Below, one piece after another: positions 16,933-25,947 of a DNA stretch of 64,000 bases. The position numbers and the translations under genes are program-made. Within the stretch, counting starts at the first letter, position 1. The number at the start of each line of letters is the position of its first letter. Source of the DNA: an uncultured Clostridia bacterium (GTDB lineage Bacteria; Bacillota; Clostridia; Lachnospirales; CAG-274); the NCBI GenBank assembly GCA_944384195.1, contig CALWSK010000002.1, positions 248,001-312,000 of the forward strand, read 5' to 3'. Below the pieces are notes generated by a model that was not told the origin of the DNA, searched no databases, and worked only from the letters and a program-made list of their open reading frames with translations.

Positions 16933-18444
16933 TTATTTAATTTTTAATATGTTTTTGTTAATGGCACCAGACAAAATAAGTAAAATAAGATAAGAAAGAC
17001 CTAAAAAGGCTAAAGATATAATTAAAGCTAAAATATTACCAGTATAAGAAAGAATAAAATTATAAATAAATCTTGATATAAACGAACTTATAAATATACA
17101 AAGGCAAGGTTTTACTATAGAATTTAAAATATCTATATTAAAACTAAGCCTTTTTTTTAATCTAATTAGAGAAATGCTATTAACTAAAACTAGACTTATA
17201 AAACAACCAACTATAAAAGCTATAAGTCCATATTTTGGTATTAAAAAATATATGATACTTATATTTATTACTGAAGCTAATAGACAATTTTTAAATATTA
17301 ACATTTGTTCGCCTAGTCCATTTAATATGCCAGATAGCACAACATTATAGTATATAAAAGGACATAAAAATCCAAGATAAAAAAGTTGCCAGCCTATATC
17401 TGTTTGAGAATATATAGTAAGTCCTAGTTGGTTACAAAATGTTATAAAAACTCCCGCACTTCCTATTCCTATAAAAGAAGTAATAAGAAAAGTTTTAGAA
17501 ATTGTATTTTTTATAGAAATAAGATTTTTTTTAGCTAATGCTTCTGATATAGCAGGTACTATAGCTATAGCAAGAGAAGTAAGCAAAGAAGAAGGAAACA
17601 TAATAAGAGGCATAGCCATACCTTCTAGTTGTCCATATAAAGCCATAGATTCGCTAGAAGAATACCCAAATTCTGCTAGCTTTATAGGAATTAATATATT
17701 TTCTATACTGCTTAGTAAAGAACCTAAAACACGATTTGCAGTAAGAGGAAGTGTCATAGCTAATATTAAATATGTAGATTTTATAGTAGATATATTAGGT
17801 TTTATGTTTTTTGTAACTCTTGTATTATAAACCATAAGCACATATAGAAAGGAAAAAATTTCTCCAATACACATACCTATAACTCCAACACCACAAGCGT
17901 ATGAAAGTCCTAAAGGTATAAAAAGCCCAGAAAGAAAATATATACTTATCATTCTAGCTAATTGTTCTAAAACTTGACTTATAGCAGGAATTTTAGCCTC
18001 TTGCATACCTAAAAAGTATCCTCTTATACAAGAGCCTATAGCCATAAAAGGAAAACTTATACACATAATATGTAAAGAAAGTAAAGTGTTTTCATTTTTT
18101 AATATATTTAATGCTATATAATCTGAAAAAATATAAATTGTAATTCCAAAAAGGCAAGCTATACTAGAGGATAATATTATACATATAGATAAAATACGTT
18201 TTATATTACCCATTTGATTTTTACAATTATATTCTGCTACAAGCTTAGAGATAGTTGTGGAAAAACCAGAAGAAGATAAGCTCCAAGCAAGCATATATAT
18301 AGGCATAATAAGGGAATATAGTCCCATACCCTCTGCTCCTATTAAGTTAGACATATATATTCTATAAATAAACCCTAAAACCCTTGTTATAATATTGGCT
18401 AAGGTTAAGATTAAAGCCCCCTTTATAATAAGTGATTTACCCAT
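16933..18444 (-). CDS. SpoVB-like polysaccharide/lipid flippase (MOP superfamily)
   Basis: 503 residues from the ATG at 18444, chosen because AAAGGAGTTTTT precedes it and the family opening GKSLIIKGALILTLANIITRVLGF follows in two parts. Upstream in-frame start codons would add 39 non-conserved residues. About 14 hydrophobic segments span the whole protein, with IYRIYMSNLIGAEGMGLY in the first loop, the signature of the SpoVB/MurJ-like MOP exporters. In Bacillus SpoVB is needed for spore cortex synthesis and probably moves lipid-linked cell-wall precursors across the membrane. Paralogues such as YtgP/Amj-type flippases are hard to separate by sequence alone. The gene is monocistronic and converges on rny. 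Confidence 0.85.
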   Translation of the reverse strand: MGKSLIIKGALILTLANIITRVLGFIYRIYMSNLIGAEGMGLYSLIMPIYMLAWSLSSSGFSTTISKLVAEYNCKNQMGNIKRILSICIILSSSIACLFGITIYIFSDYIALNILKNENTLLSLHIMCISFPFMAIGSCIRGYFLGMQEAKIPAISQVLEQLARMISIYFLSGLFIPLGLSYACGVGVIGMCIGEIFSFLYVLMVYNTRVTKNIKPNISTIKSTYLILAMTLPLTANRVLGSLLSSIENILIPIKLAEFGYSSSESMALYGQLEGMAMPLIMFPSSLLTSLAIAIVPAISEALAKKNLISIKNTISKTFLITSFIGIGSAGVFITFCNQLGLTIYSQTDIGWQLFYLGFLCPFIYYNVVLSGILNGLGEQMLIFKNCLLASVINISIIYFLIPKYGLIAFIVGCFISLVLVNSISLIRLKKRLSFNIDILNSIVKPCLCIFISSFISRFIYNFILSYTGNILALIISLAFLGLSYLILLILSGAINKNILKIK

Positions 18445-18570
18445 AAAAACTCCTTTATATTTATCTAATTTTAATATATGAAAAAATAATATAAATATTA
18501 CAGGTTGTTCAAATTTACAAAAAATGATAAATATTACAAATAATGTGTAATAAATAAACAAACTAATATA

Positions 18571-18599
18571 TTGAAAAAAGTAAAAAAATGTAATAAAAT
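18571..18599 (+). promoter_or_regulatory. probable promoter of the stalk-domain protein gene
   Basis: TTGAAA (18571-18576), 17 bases, TAAAAT (18594-18599), 35 bases before the next ATG. It lies in the divergent gap after the flippase start. Confidence 0.6.
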
Positions 18600-18633
18600 A
18601 TAGATAAAAATTTATAAAATATGGAGGGCTTAT

Positions 18634-19356
18634 ATGAGAAAGATTATTTTTAGTGTTATTTTATTTACTTCAATATTTTACACAAGTATTTTTGCTAGTA
18701 TAAATGAATATAGTTTGAATGAAATACAAAATCAGCTAGAAAAAAGTGATTATACAAAATCTGACAGTTTTAAAATAATTTTGGATAACAAAGAGCTAAT
18801 TTTAAAAGATGGTGTTTTATTACATAAAGATATAGCATATTTACCTATAAGAGAGCTTGGAGAAAAGTTAGGATTTAAGATAGATTATGATAAAAAACCT
18901 AAAACAAGTATAGTATCAAATAATAATATTACTTTAAAAGTAAGTCCGAATACAAATAATGCTATTATAGTAAAAAATGGTAAAGAGAATAGTGTAGATA
19001 TAGATGGGAATATGCAACCTATAATTTTAGATGGAACTATATATGTACCATTAAGATTTATAAGCAATAGTTTTGGATATCATACAGAGTACAATTCATC
19101 TACAAAAACAATATCTTTAGTAAAATCTATTAATACAGAAACAACAACACAAGCAACAACACAAACAACACAAAAAATAAGTCAAACAACAACACAAAAT
19201 ATTAATAATAATCAAAAGTACGTTTATATAACACGTAAGAGTAAGAAATACCATTATATAAATTGTCGATATATTAAAGGAAAAAATGATATTACTAAAA
19301 TGAGATCATCAGAAGCAAAAAAATATTATGAGCCTTGTTCTATTTGTATGGGATAG
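18634..19356 (+). CDS. secreted copper-amine-oxidase-like stalk-domain protein
   Basis: 240 residues. A signal peptide (1 to about 21) ends IFA. A copper-amine-oxidase N-terminal-like stalk domain (about 50-165) shows both repeats of the fold: AYLPIRELGEKLGFKIDYD and IYVPLRFISNSFGYHTEYN, each followed by a strand such as KTISLVKS. A Thr/Gln-rich linker (about 168-190) is a typical wall-spanning spacer. The last 45 residues form a small Cys/His module (KKYHYINCRY ... PCSIC) of the kind seen at the C-terminus of many secreted Firmicutes proteins; the three cysteines and His suggest metal binding or a disulfide. This domain is structural in Firmicutes and implies no oxidase activity. It is monocistronic. 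Confidence 0.82.
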   Translation: MRKIIFSVILFTSIFYTSIFASINEYSLNEIQNQLEKSDYTKSDSFKIILDNKELILKDGVLLHKDIAYLPIRELGEKLGFKIDYDKKPKTSIVSNNNITLKVSPNTNNAIIVKNGKENSVDIDGNMQPIILDGTIYVPLRFISNSFGYHTEYNSSTKTISLVKSINTETTTQATTQTTQKISQTTTQNINNNQKYVYITRKSKKYHYINCRYIKGKNDITKMRSSEAKKYYEPCSICMG

Positions 19357-19372
19357 AAAATTTTAACAACTT

Positions 19373-19405
19373 AAAAAGCTATAGATAATTAATCTATAGC
19401 TTTTT
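19373..19405. terminator. bidirectional rho-independent terminator
   Basis: A perfect 14-base-pair stem AAAAAGCTATAGAT / ATCTATAGCTTTTT (19373-19386 and 19392-19405) with a five-base loop. T runs on both strands serve the stalk-domain gene and the convergent small gene. Confidence 0.92.
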
Positions 19406-19424
19406 ATATTTTAGTACTAAAATT

Positions 19425-19538
19425 TTATTTTGTTTTATTTTGAATTTCTGGAACAGTAGGAGCTTTTTTAGAATGATTTTTTTTATTACTTTCTGTACTT
19501 ATATTTTTATCCGGACGCTTCATACCCGCTTTAGCCAT
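19425..19538 (-). CDS. 37-residue basic hypothetical protein
   Basis: A short gene with a textbook ribosome binding site (TCTGGAGGTGTTTTT) directly before its ATG. The product begins MAKAGMKRPD, is rich in Lys, Asn and Ser, and ends VPEIQNKTK; there is no hydrophobic segment. I recall similar short proteins with an opening like A-K-A-G-M-R-R-P and a VPEI motif in Lachnospiraceae, without known function. It sits 36 bases downstream of the GltD-like gene on the same strand and just before a terminator, so it is probably the last gene of that operon. It does not match a small acid-soluble spore protein that I know. Confidence 0.7.
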   Translation of the reverse strand: MAKAGMKRPDKNISTESNKKNHSKKAPTVPEIQNKTK

Positions 19539-19574
19539 AAAAACACCTCCAGATTTAGTATTATCAAAAATTAA

Positions 19575-20822
19575 TTAATTATTCTTTAAATATTCTAAAA
19601 TATTAAGAGCAACTTTTCTAGCATCTCTCATAGAAGATACTACATTATTAGGACCAGAAACTACATCTCCAGCAGAGAATACTCCTTCTAGATTTGTCAT
19701 GCCAGATTCATCTGTATTTATTAAAAATTTGTCGTTTAAGTTTATAGAGTTATCTGGAATATTAGTACTAGAGCCTATAGCAGTAAGAACTATAGAACAA
19801 GGTAATATAGAAATTTCTTCGGTGTCTAAATTTTTTACTTTTAGTCCGGTTAGTTTATTTCCTTCTCCAATAAATTCTATAGGAGAATATCTAAACATAA
19901 AGTTTACACCATCTTTTAAGGCCTCTTCATATTCTTCTTTTGATGCTGGCATTTCTTTTTCTGTTCTTCTATATACAACAGTTACATTATCAGTAAGTAA
20001 TTTTGCAGTTCTAGAGCTATCCATAGACACATTACCACCCCCGATAACTAATACGACATCATCATTATTTATAGATGTATCCTTACCTTTTGCAAAGTCT
20101 ACTAAAAATTTATTTGCGTGAATAACTCCTTCTAAGCTTTCACCTTCTATATTTATAGATTTTTCAGAATTAGCACCTATAGATATAAAAATTGCACTAT
20201 AGCCATCTTCTTTAAGACTATTTATAGTGAAATCTTTATTAAAAGTTTTGTTTGTTAAAAATGTTACACCTAAATTTTTTAGCTTTTCAAGCTCACGAGC
20301 TACTGTAACATCATCTAATCTAAATCTTGGTATGCCATAAGACAAAAGTCCACCTGCTTTGTCTTCCATTTCGTATATATCAACAGTAACTCCTTCTTTT
20401 GCTAATATGTAAGCACAGCTAAGTCCAGCAGGTCCAGAACCTATTATAGCCACTTTTTTATCTATATTTTCCTTTTTATCATAAGCTATTAGATTATTTT
20501 CATAAGCATAATTTGCTATAAAGTTTTCTATTTTACCTATATTTACAGGTTTGCCTTTTATTCCTAAAACACAACTTCCTTGACATTGTCTTTGATGGTC
20601 ACAGATTTTTCCACAAACAGCTGGAAGATTTGTTTTATTTGAAAGTATATCAAATGCTTTAGCAAAATCTTCTTCCAAAAATGCTTTTATAAATTCTGGT
20701 ATATCATTTTGTATAGGACAACCATTTTTACATAAAGGTCTTTTACAATTTAGGCATCTTTTAGCCTCTATTATAGCTTCTTCCATAGTTAAATTTGGTG
20801 TATCTAATTTTATATCTTTCAT
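19575..20822 (-). CDS. NAD(P)-dependent, GltD-like FAD/iron-sulfur oxidoreductase
   Basis: 415 residues of the glutamate synthase small-subunit family. The N-terminal domain carries two [4Fe-4S] cysteine sets (CLNCKRPLCKNGCPIQNDIP, then CGKICDHQRQCQGSC). The FAD motif GSGPAGLSCAY lies near residue 128 and the NAD(P) motif IGGGNVSMDSS near 255. The C-terminal FAD-binding strand ends TNLEGVFSAGDVVSGPNNV. Such stand-alone subunits move electrons between NAD(P)H and a partner such as ferredoxin-NADP reductase (NfnAB) or glutamate synthase. No partner subunit adjoins here, so the acceptor is unknown. It lies 11 bases after the aminotransferase gene, and co-transcription suggests a link to amino-acid metabolism. 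Confidence 0.88.
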   Translation of the reverse strand: MKDIKLDTPNLTMEEAIIEAKRCLNCKRPLCKNGCPIQNDIPEFIKAFLEEDFAKAFDILSNKTNLPAVCGKICDHQRQCQGSCVLGIKGKPVNIGKIENFIANYAYENNLIAYDKKENIDKKVAIIGSGPAGLSCAYILAKEGVTVDIYEMEDKAGGLLSYGIPRFRLDDVTVARELEKLKNLGVTFLTNKTFNKDFTINSLKEDGYSAIFISIGANSEKSINIEGESLEGVIHANKFLVDFAKGKDTSINNDDVVLVIGGGNVSMDSSRTAKLLTDNVTVVYRRTEKEMPASKEEYEEALKDGVNFMFRYSPIEFIGEGNKLTGLKVKNLDTEEISILPCSIVLTAIGSSTNIPDNSINLNDKFLINTDESGMTNLEGVFSAGDVVSGPNNVVSSMRDARKVALNILEYLKNN

Positions 20823-20833
20823 ATTAATTTCCT

Positions 20834-21889
20834 CTATTCAAATATATTTTTTAATTCTTTTATAAGTTTTTTATTATTATCTTCTTCTAATATACAAAAT
20901 CTAAAAAATTTATCATTTAGAAGTGCAAAATCTTTAGCATCTCTTATTATAATATTTTGTTTTATTAGCTTTTCAAATAGCATACTAGAATTTATACTTT
21001 TATCTAAAATTTTACAAAGGATAAAATTTGAATTTGACTTATATAATTTTATAGTTTTAATATTAGAAAGTTCGGAATAAAACATTTGTTTTTGTGTATT
21101 TATTATATGCTTAGTTTTGTAGATAAAGTCTTTATTATTAAATAAATGTATACCTATAATGTTTGCAAAAGAATTTACACTCCATAAATCTTTTAATTTT
21201 AAAATTTTATCGTTTATTTCTTTATTTTTACAAATACAATATCCAAGTCTTATCCCAGGTACTCCAAAAAATTTAGAAGTACCTCTTATTACGAAAAGAT
21301 TTTGATATTCTTTTGTAAGAGGTATACAAGAATTATTTTCAAATTCGGCATATGTTTCATCTACCATAAGAAATTTGCAATTATCTAATATTCTTTTTAT
21401 ATCATTATTTTTTATAGAATAACCGGTTGGATTATTTGGATTACATATTATAACAAGCTCGATATCTTTTAAACTTTTTATTAAAAGGTCTATATTTGGG
21501 ATAAAATCTTCTTCTTCTTTTAAGGGAAAGAAGCTTATTTTACAATTTATATTTTTAAGCTCTTTTTCGTATTCCAGGTAAGAAGGAGAAAGTATAAGAG
21601 CCTTTTTAGGATTATAAGCTTTTATAAATAAAGATATAAGCTCTGTAGCGCCATTACCAACATTTATATCTTCTTTATCACAAAGACAATAAGAACATAT
21701 TGCATTTTTTAAATTTTCATATGTTTTATCAGGATAAGTTTTTATAGCATCTATGTTATTTATTATAATATTTTTTATATCTTCTGATATACATAGAGGC
21801 CCTATATTTCCGCTAAAGTCTATTAGGGTATCTTTTTTTATATTATATTTTTTAGAAATAGCATCTAAGTCACCTCCGTGATTTATCAT
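20834..21889 (-). CDS. PLP-dependent class I/II aminotransferase (CobD/HisC-like)
   Basis: 351 residues of fold-type I PLP enzyme. The opening HGGDLDAISKKY...DFSGNIGP is characteristic of the CobD (threonine-phosphate decarboxylase) and HisC-like group. CNPNNPTGY (substrate and PLP loop), VDETYAEF (the aspartate that binds the pyridine nitrogen) and RGTSKFFGVPGIRLGY (Schiff-base lysine in TSK) are all present. No histidine or cobalamin genes adjoin, although a CbiK-like gene is 13 kb away. I cannot decide between threonine-phosphate decarboxylase and an aminotransferase. The start ATG follows AAAGGAGGAAATTT. First gene of a short operon with the GltD-like gene. Confidence 0.82.
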   Translation of the reverse strand: MINHGGDLDAISKKYNIKKDTLIDFSGNIGPLCISEDIKNIIINNIDAIKTYPDKTYENLKNAICSYCLCDKEDINVGNGATELISLFIKAYNPKKALILSPSYLEYEKELKNINCKISFFPLKEEEDFIPNIDLLIKSLKDIELVIICNPNNPTGYSIKNNDIKRILDNCKFLMVDETYAEFENNSCIPLTKEYQNLFVIRGTSKFFGVPGIRLGYCICKNKEINDKILKLKDLWSVNSFANIIGIHLFNNKDFIYKTKHIINTQKQMFYSELSNIKTIKLYKSNSNFILCKILDKSINSSMLFEKLIKQNIIIRDAKDFALLNDKFFRFCILEEDNNKKLIKELKNIFE

Positions 21890-22002
21890 AAATTTCCTCC
21901 TTTGTTTGAAATTAATTATTATATTAAAACCTAGATATATAATCTAGTATCTATATATTAAAATAAAACTTTGTTTATTTCAACAATTATTTATATAAAA
22001 CA

Positions 22003-22031
22003 TTGCTAGAATTGATAAAATCTTATATAAT
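22003..22031 (+). promoter_or_regulatory. promoter of the Hsp70-array operon
   Basis: TTGCTA (22003-22008), 17 bases, TATAAT (22026-22031), 32 bases before the first ATG. I see no CIRCE inverted repeat (TTAGCACTC-N9-GAGTGCTAA) near it, so HrcA heat-shock control is not indicated. Confidence 0.68.
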
Positions 22032-22062
22032 AGAATATAGAAAAAAATAGTAGGTGGTATAA

Positions 22063-23241
22063 ATGGATTTTAATAACTTTTTAGAACAGCCCTTGCCTAT
22101 AATAAAAATAGATATAGAAAAAATAGCTATAAATATGAATGATAAAACAGAAGGTATTATAAATATAACAAATATTGGGGGAGGAATTTTAGAAGGAGAA
22201 ATATTATCTGGTACAGAATGTATAGTATTAGAAAAACATAAATTTTTTGGAAATGAAATAAGTATAAAATATAGTTTAGCATCTTCTGTATATTCAAATG
22301 GAGAGTTTATAAAAAGCTACATAAATATAATATCAAATGGAGGAGAAAAGCTTATACCTCTTTATATTACTATTTCAAACTTTGAGTTTTTGGTTTGTGA
22401 AGATGAGAAAATTTATGATATAAAAGAATTTTATCAATATTATTTAAAAAATTATTTATCAGCAATTAAAATATTTTATTCATATGACTTTATAATATGG
22501 CTTAAGAGAATAAACTTTAAACATATAGATATAGTAGAAGAATTATTGCAAGATAGTAATAAGCAAAGAGCTATAGATAACTTTTTTATACTTTGTAGGC
22601 AAAAGCAAAAGGCAAAAATAGAAATTTTACAAAAAAAGTTTAGTTTTAAATATATTTTATCAGAAAATGAAAAGCTAGAAGCTATCATACCTATAAAACT
22701 AATAGGTGATGGATATTTTGAAGATAAGATAATAATGCCCATAAATGCTGACTTTATAGAGATGGAAAAGCAGAAAATAACAAGTAAAGATTTTGATAAT
22801 AATAAAAATTGTTATTTAAAATTTTATATAGATAAGTCTAAAATAACAAAGCCTTATGAAAGAAAAAAAATAAGGTTTGATAAGGCTAAAGAAGATATTA
22901 TAATAGAAATTATTGAAAAAAGCCCTATTGAAATTATTTTAGAAAGACAATATTTTAGTACTGTAGATAAGGGGATTCTTAAAATAATAAATAATACAAC
23001 AAATGATATAGAAATAGAGATAATATCTAAGGATACTTTTGTAAATTTTAAGCAAGAAATATATCTTATAAAGGATATGTTAGAAATAGAATTTGATATA
23101 AAGTTATCCGGGTTTTTAAAAGCTCAAATGGAGTTTACAAGAAAGCCAAATATAGAAAGCGGGATATTAATAAAAGCTATTTTAAGAGATGAACCTTATA
23201 GAATAGAAAAAGCTATATACATTGGAAATAGCTTGATTTAG
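22063..23241 (+). CDS. Ig-like multi-domain protein, possible DUF5717 N-terminal half
   Basis: 392 residues, no signal peptide or membrane helix. Beta-rich segments at about 10-110, 195-285 and 290-390 look like three immunoglobulin-type folds (GIINITNIGGGILEGEI; EAIIPIKLIGDGYF; KGILKIINNTTNDIEIEI). A helical stretch (about 120-190) separates the first two. I recall DUF5717 proteins of Lachnospiraceae as about 1,200-residue single chains. This gene and the next would together give about 1,284 residues, lie in the same frame, and are parted by one TAG codon and nine bases. First gene of the Hsp70 operon. A role as scaffold or client receptor is inference only. Family assignment is from memory. 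Confidence 0.6.
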   Translation: MDFNNFLEQPLPIIKIDIEKIAINMNDKTEGIINITNIGGGILEGEILSGTECIVLEKHKFFGNEISIKYSLASSVYSNGEFIKSYINIISNGGEKLIPLYITISNFEFLVCEDEKIYDIKEFYQYYLKNYLSAIKIFYSYDFIIWLKRINFKHIDIVEELLQDSNKQRAIDNFFILCRQKQKAKIEILQKKFSFKYILSENEKLEAIIPIKLIGDGYFEDKIIMPINADFIEMEKQKITSKDFDNNKNCYLKFYIDKSKITKPYERKKIRFDKAKEDIIIEIIEKSPIEIILERQYFSTVDKGILKIINNTTNDIEIEIISKDTFVNFKQEIYLIKDMLEIEFDIKLSGFLKAQMEFTRKPNIESGILIKAILRDEPYRIEKAIYIGNSLI

Positions 23242-23250
23242 AGGTGTTTT

Positions 23251-25929
23251 ATGAAGCTTATAGAAAGAAATATATGTAATCTTGAGAGCCAGTATAAAAA
23301 TAAAAAAACAAAACTTAGATTGCAAGTTCTTTTAAATAAATATTTTTTAGGATTTTTATGTTTTGATAATGAAGAATATTTAAGAAAGGCTTTTAATGTA
23401 TGTTTAGAATATTTAAATATAAATAAATCTGATTTAGATATTTTATTAGCTATATTTTTTTTCAGTATACAAATAAAAGATAAATCTAGAATAGAATTTT
23501 TAAATAATGCTATTGGTAAATACAAAAAGTATCTGAAAAATAATGATATAAAAAAATATAATTTTTATTTGTTCTTACAAGCTCTGATAAAAAAAGATAA
23601 AGAATCTGAATTAGGAGTTTTAAAATATATAAAACTTTTAGAAGGTATAAAAGCTAAAAATTATAGTGAGGAAATAGATTTATATATTTTATATTTAAAG
23701 CTTGAAATAGATACTTTAGATAGAACAAGCTTTGCTAATATAAAAAATGTGAGAATAAATAATTCTTGGAGAAATATTTTATATTATAAACTTTTTGAAA
23801 AAAATGCTAAGTTTATATCTTGTGATAGAGAAGATTTTAAAAGATATATAAAATGGGGTATATATAATGGGATAAATATTGAAAAATCTATATCAAGATA
23901 TGAAATAAATATAGATATTAATGCTAGAGAATTTAATTTCAATAAAAGACTGTATAAAGAATATAATTTTGATTTCATATTATTTAAAATTTGTGAAGCT
24001 TATCTTAAGGAAAATATACATAATAAATACAACTACTTTTTCTTTAAAGAAGCTATAAATAGACAACTTTTAATACCAAATCTAAATGATAACTATATAA
24101 AAGCTTGTTTTGAAAATAATTTTACAGATATAGGTTTATATCCTATAAAGAAGTTTTTAAGAAATGACAAAATAGATATTAATATTCTACCATTTATATA
24201 TTATATAATACTTAGCGATAAAAAGTATATAGATTTAGTTTATCATAATAAAGAGAATATTTTAAAATATGGTCTTTTCTTTCTTGAAAGGAATATGAAA
24301 GGAAAATACTTTTTTTCTATATATAAATTTATGCTTGAATTTTTACCAGATAAAAGTATAGAGGAAAAGAAAATATTAAATATTTTATATAAGTATAACT
24401 TTTCTTATACTTTATATATAGAAGATGAAAATGTAAAATATATATTAGTTAAAGACTATCTTATAGATGGAGTAAAAGAATATAGCGTTGTAAATAAGGT
24501 TTGTAATATACAGGTAAGCTCTAATAGATTTGAGTATTATGCCTTTTATGAAGATAGAAAAGAAATAATATTAACTGATATTAAGATAAGTAAAAATATA
24601 GAGGGGACAAATGGAAAATATTTTTATAGATTTTATAAAAATGGATATAGAGATAATTATGTTCTTATAAATATAGCTAGATATTATCTGGAAGTTAAAA
24701 ATGTAGATGAAGAAGGACTTATGATATTAGAGCAAGTCATTAATATGAAAAGGTTAAGCTCTGATTTTAAGATGAGAATTTTATTATTGCTTGGGAATTT
24801 AAGCTTTGATAATAAAAATTATAAGCTTGCATCTGCTTATTATAAAAAAGTAGGGGAAAACTATATATCTAATAAAAATATAAACAATATTTTAAAATCA
24901 TATATACTCTGTAGAGAATATGAAAACTGTCTTGATATTATAAAAAAACATAGAACTCTTATAGAAGATGCTTCTCTTTATTATGCAATAAAAACTATAA
25001 GCCAAGAGCCTATGTTTTATAAAAAATTAGCTAATTTTGCATATCAACTTACTCTAAATTATACGATAGATGAAATTTTATTAAATATAGTTGTTAAAAC
25101 GTATAGGGGAAGCCTTAATGAGTTTATAGAGCTTAGGAAAGTTTTGGCAAAAAATAATATATATATAAAAGAGATAGAAGAAAAGATATTATATCTTACA
25201 GTATATACACATAACCTAAATTTAGAGAGCGAACTTATATTTATAAAAATGTATAAAGAAGATATAGAAAACGAAAATATAGAATATTTTTTAAACTATT
25301 GTATTTATGAAGCTATAAATGAAAACTATAAATTTAGTGATGAATTTGTATATATTTTAGAATATATATTTAATGAAATAAATCATCATCTTATAGGGTA
25401 TGCTTTAGCTCATATATATATAAATCAAGACTATAATTTAGATGCTAAATATTCTATAATAGAAAGAGTTGTTTCTAATATGGAAGAAGATAGTATTAAT
25501 TTTAAAATATTTGAAAATAATAAAGACAAATTTATAAAATTGACGTATTTATATAAAAACAAACCTTTTATATATAATGCATCTTTTGATAGTGAAGTTT
25601 TCTTATTTTATAAAAATATGAACGAAACAGAATTTAACAGAATAAAGATGAAATATTTTAAATTTGGTATACATATAGCTACTTTGCCAGTATTTTATAC
25701 AGAAGATATAGAATATTATTTTGTAGAAAATGTAAACCAAGGAGAAAATATAGTTAGTAGAAAATATTTTACAACCAATAGTAAAAATATGATATTTGAT
25801 AATGAAGATGAATATTTTAAAATAAATAATGCTTATATATACACATATGATGGTAAATATAATCAGGCACATAAAGCTATAGAAAATCTTATATCAAAAG
25901 AATATAATCTAAAAGGAAAATTATTGTAA
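23251..25929 (+). CDS. large helical-repeat protein, possible DUF5717 C-terminal part
   Basis: 892 residues, predicted soluble, mostly alpha-helical and very rich in Lys, Ile, Asn and Tyr. Helix pairs of TPR-like spacing are visible (for example MRILLLLGNLSFDNKNYKLASAYYKKVGE near 508-536). The C-terminal segment before the end is beta-rich (about 385-465 and 770-870) and may include Ig-like modules. No catalytic motif and no J-domain HPD is seen. The ATG has its own ribosome binding site (AGAGGTG) that overlaps the preceding stop, so translation of both genes should be coupled. In-frame continuity with the upstream gene suggests one ancestral protein. It ends 18 bases before the first Hsp70. 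Confidence 0.6.
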   Translation: MKLIERNICNLESQYKNKKTKLRLQVLLNKYFLGFLCFDNEEYLRKAFNVCLEYLNINKSDLDILLAIFFFSIQIKDKSRIEFLNNAIGKYKKYLKNNDIKKYNFYLFLQALIKKDKESELGVLKYIKLLEGIKAKNYSEEIDLYILYLKLEIDTLDRTSFANIKNVRINNSWRNILYYKLFEKNAKFISCDREDFKRYIKWGIYNGINIEKSISRYEINIDINAREFNFNKRLYKEYNFDFILFKICEAYLKENIHNKYNYFFFKEAINRQLLIPNLNDNYIKACFENNFTDIGLYPIKKFLRNDKIDINILPFIYYIILSDKKYIDLVYHNKENILKYGLFFLERNMKGKYFFSIYKFMLEFLPDKSIEEKKILNILYKYNFSYTLYIEDENVKYILVKDYLIDGVKEYSVVNKVCNIQVSSNRFEYYAFYEDRKEIILTDIKISKNIEGTNGKYFYRFYKNGYRDNYVLINIARYYLEVKNVDEEGLMILEQVINMKRLSSDFKMRILLLLGNLSFDNKNYKLASAYYKKVGENYISNKNINNILKSYILCREYENCLDIIKKHRTLIEDASLYYAIKTISQEPMFYKKLANFAYQLTLNYTIDEILLNIVVKTYRGSLNEFIELRKVLAKNNIYIKEIEEKILYLTVYTHNLNLESELIFIKMYKEDIENENIEYFLNYCIYEAINENYKFSDEFVYILEYIFNEINHHLIGYALAHIYINQDYNLDAKYSIIERVVSNMEEDSINFKIFENNKDKFIKLTYLYKNKPFIYNASFDSEVFLFYKNMNETEFNRIKMKYFKFGIHIATLPVFYTEDIEYYFVENVNQGENIVSRKYFTTNSKNMIFDNEDEYFKINNAYIYTYDGKYNQAHKAIENLISKEYNLKGKLL

Positions 25930-25947
25930 TGCCAAGGAGGAAATATA

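Noticed and set aside
19699..20121. 140-codon plus-strand frame inside the GltD-like gene
   Set aside because: Antisense to a gene with clear FAD and iron-sulfur motifs; no binding site.
21890..22062. CIRCE or other heat-shock operator before the Hsp70 operon
   Set aside because: No TTAGCACTC / GAGTGCTAA repeat or close variant; an ordinary sigma-A promoter is present.
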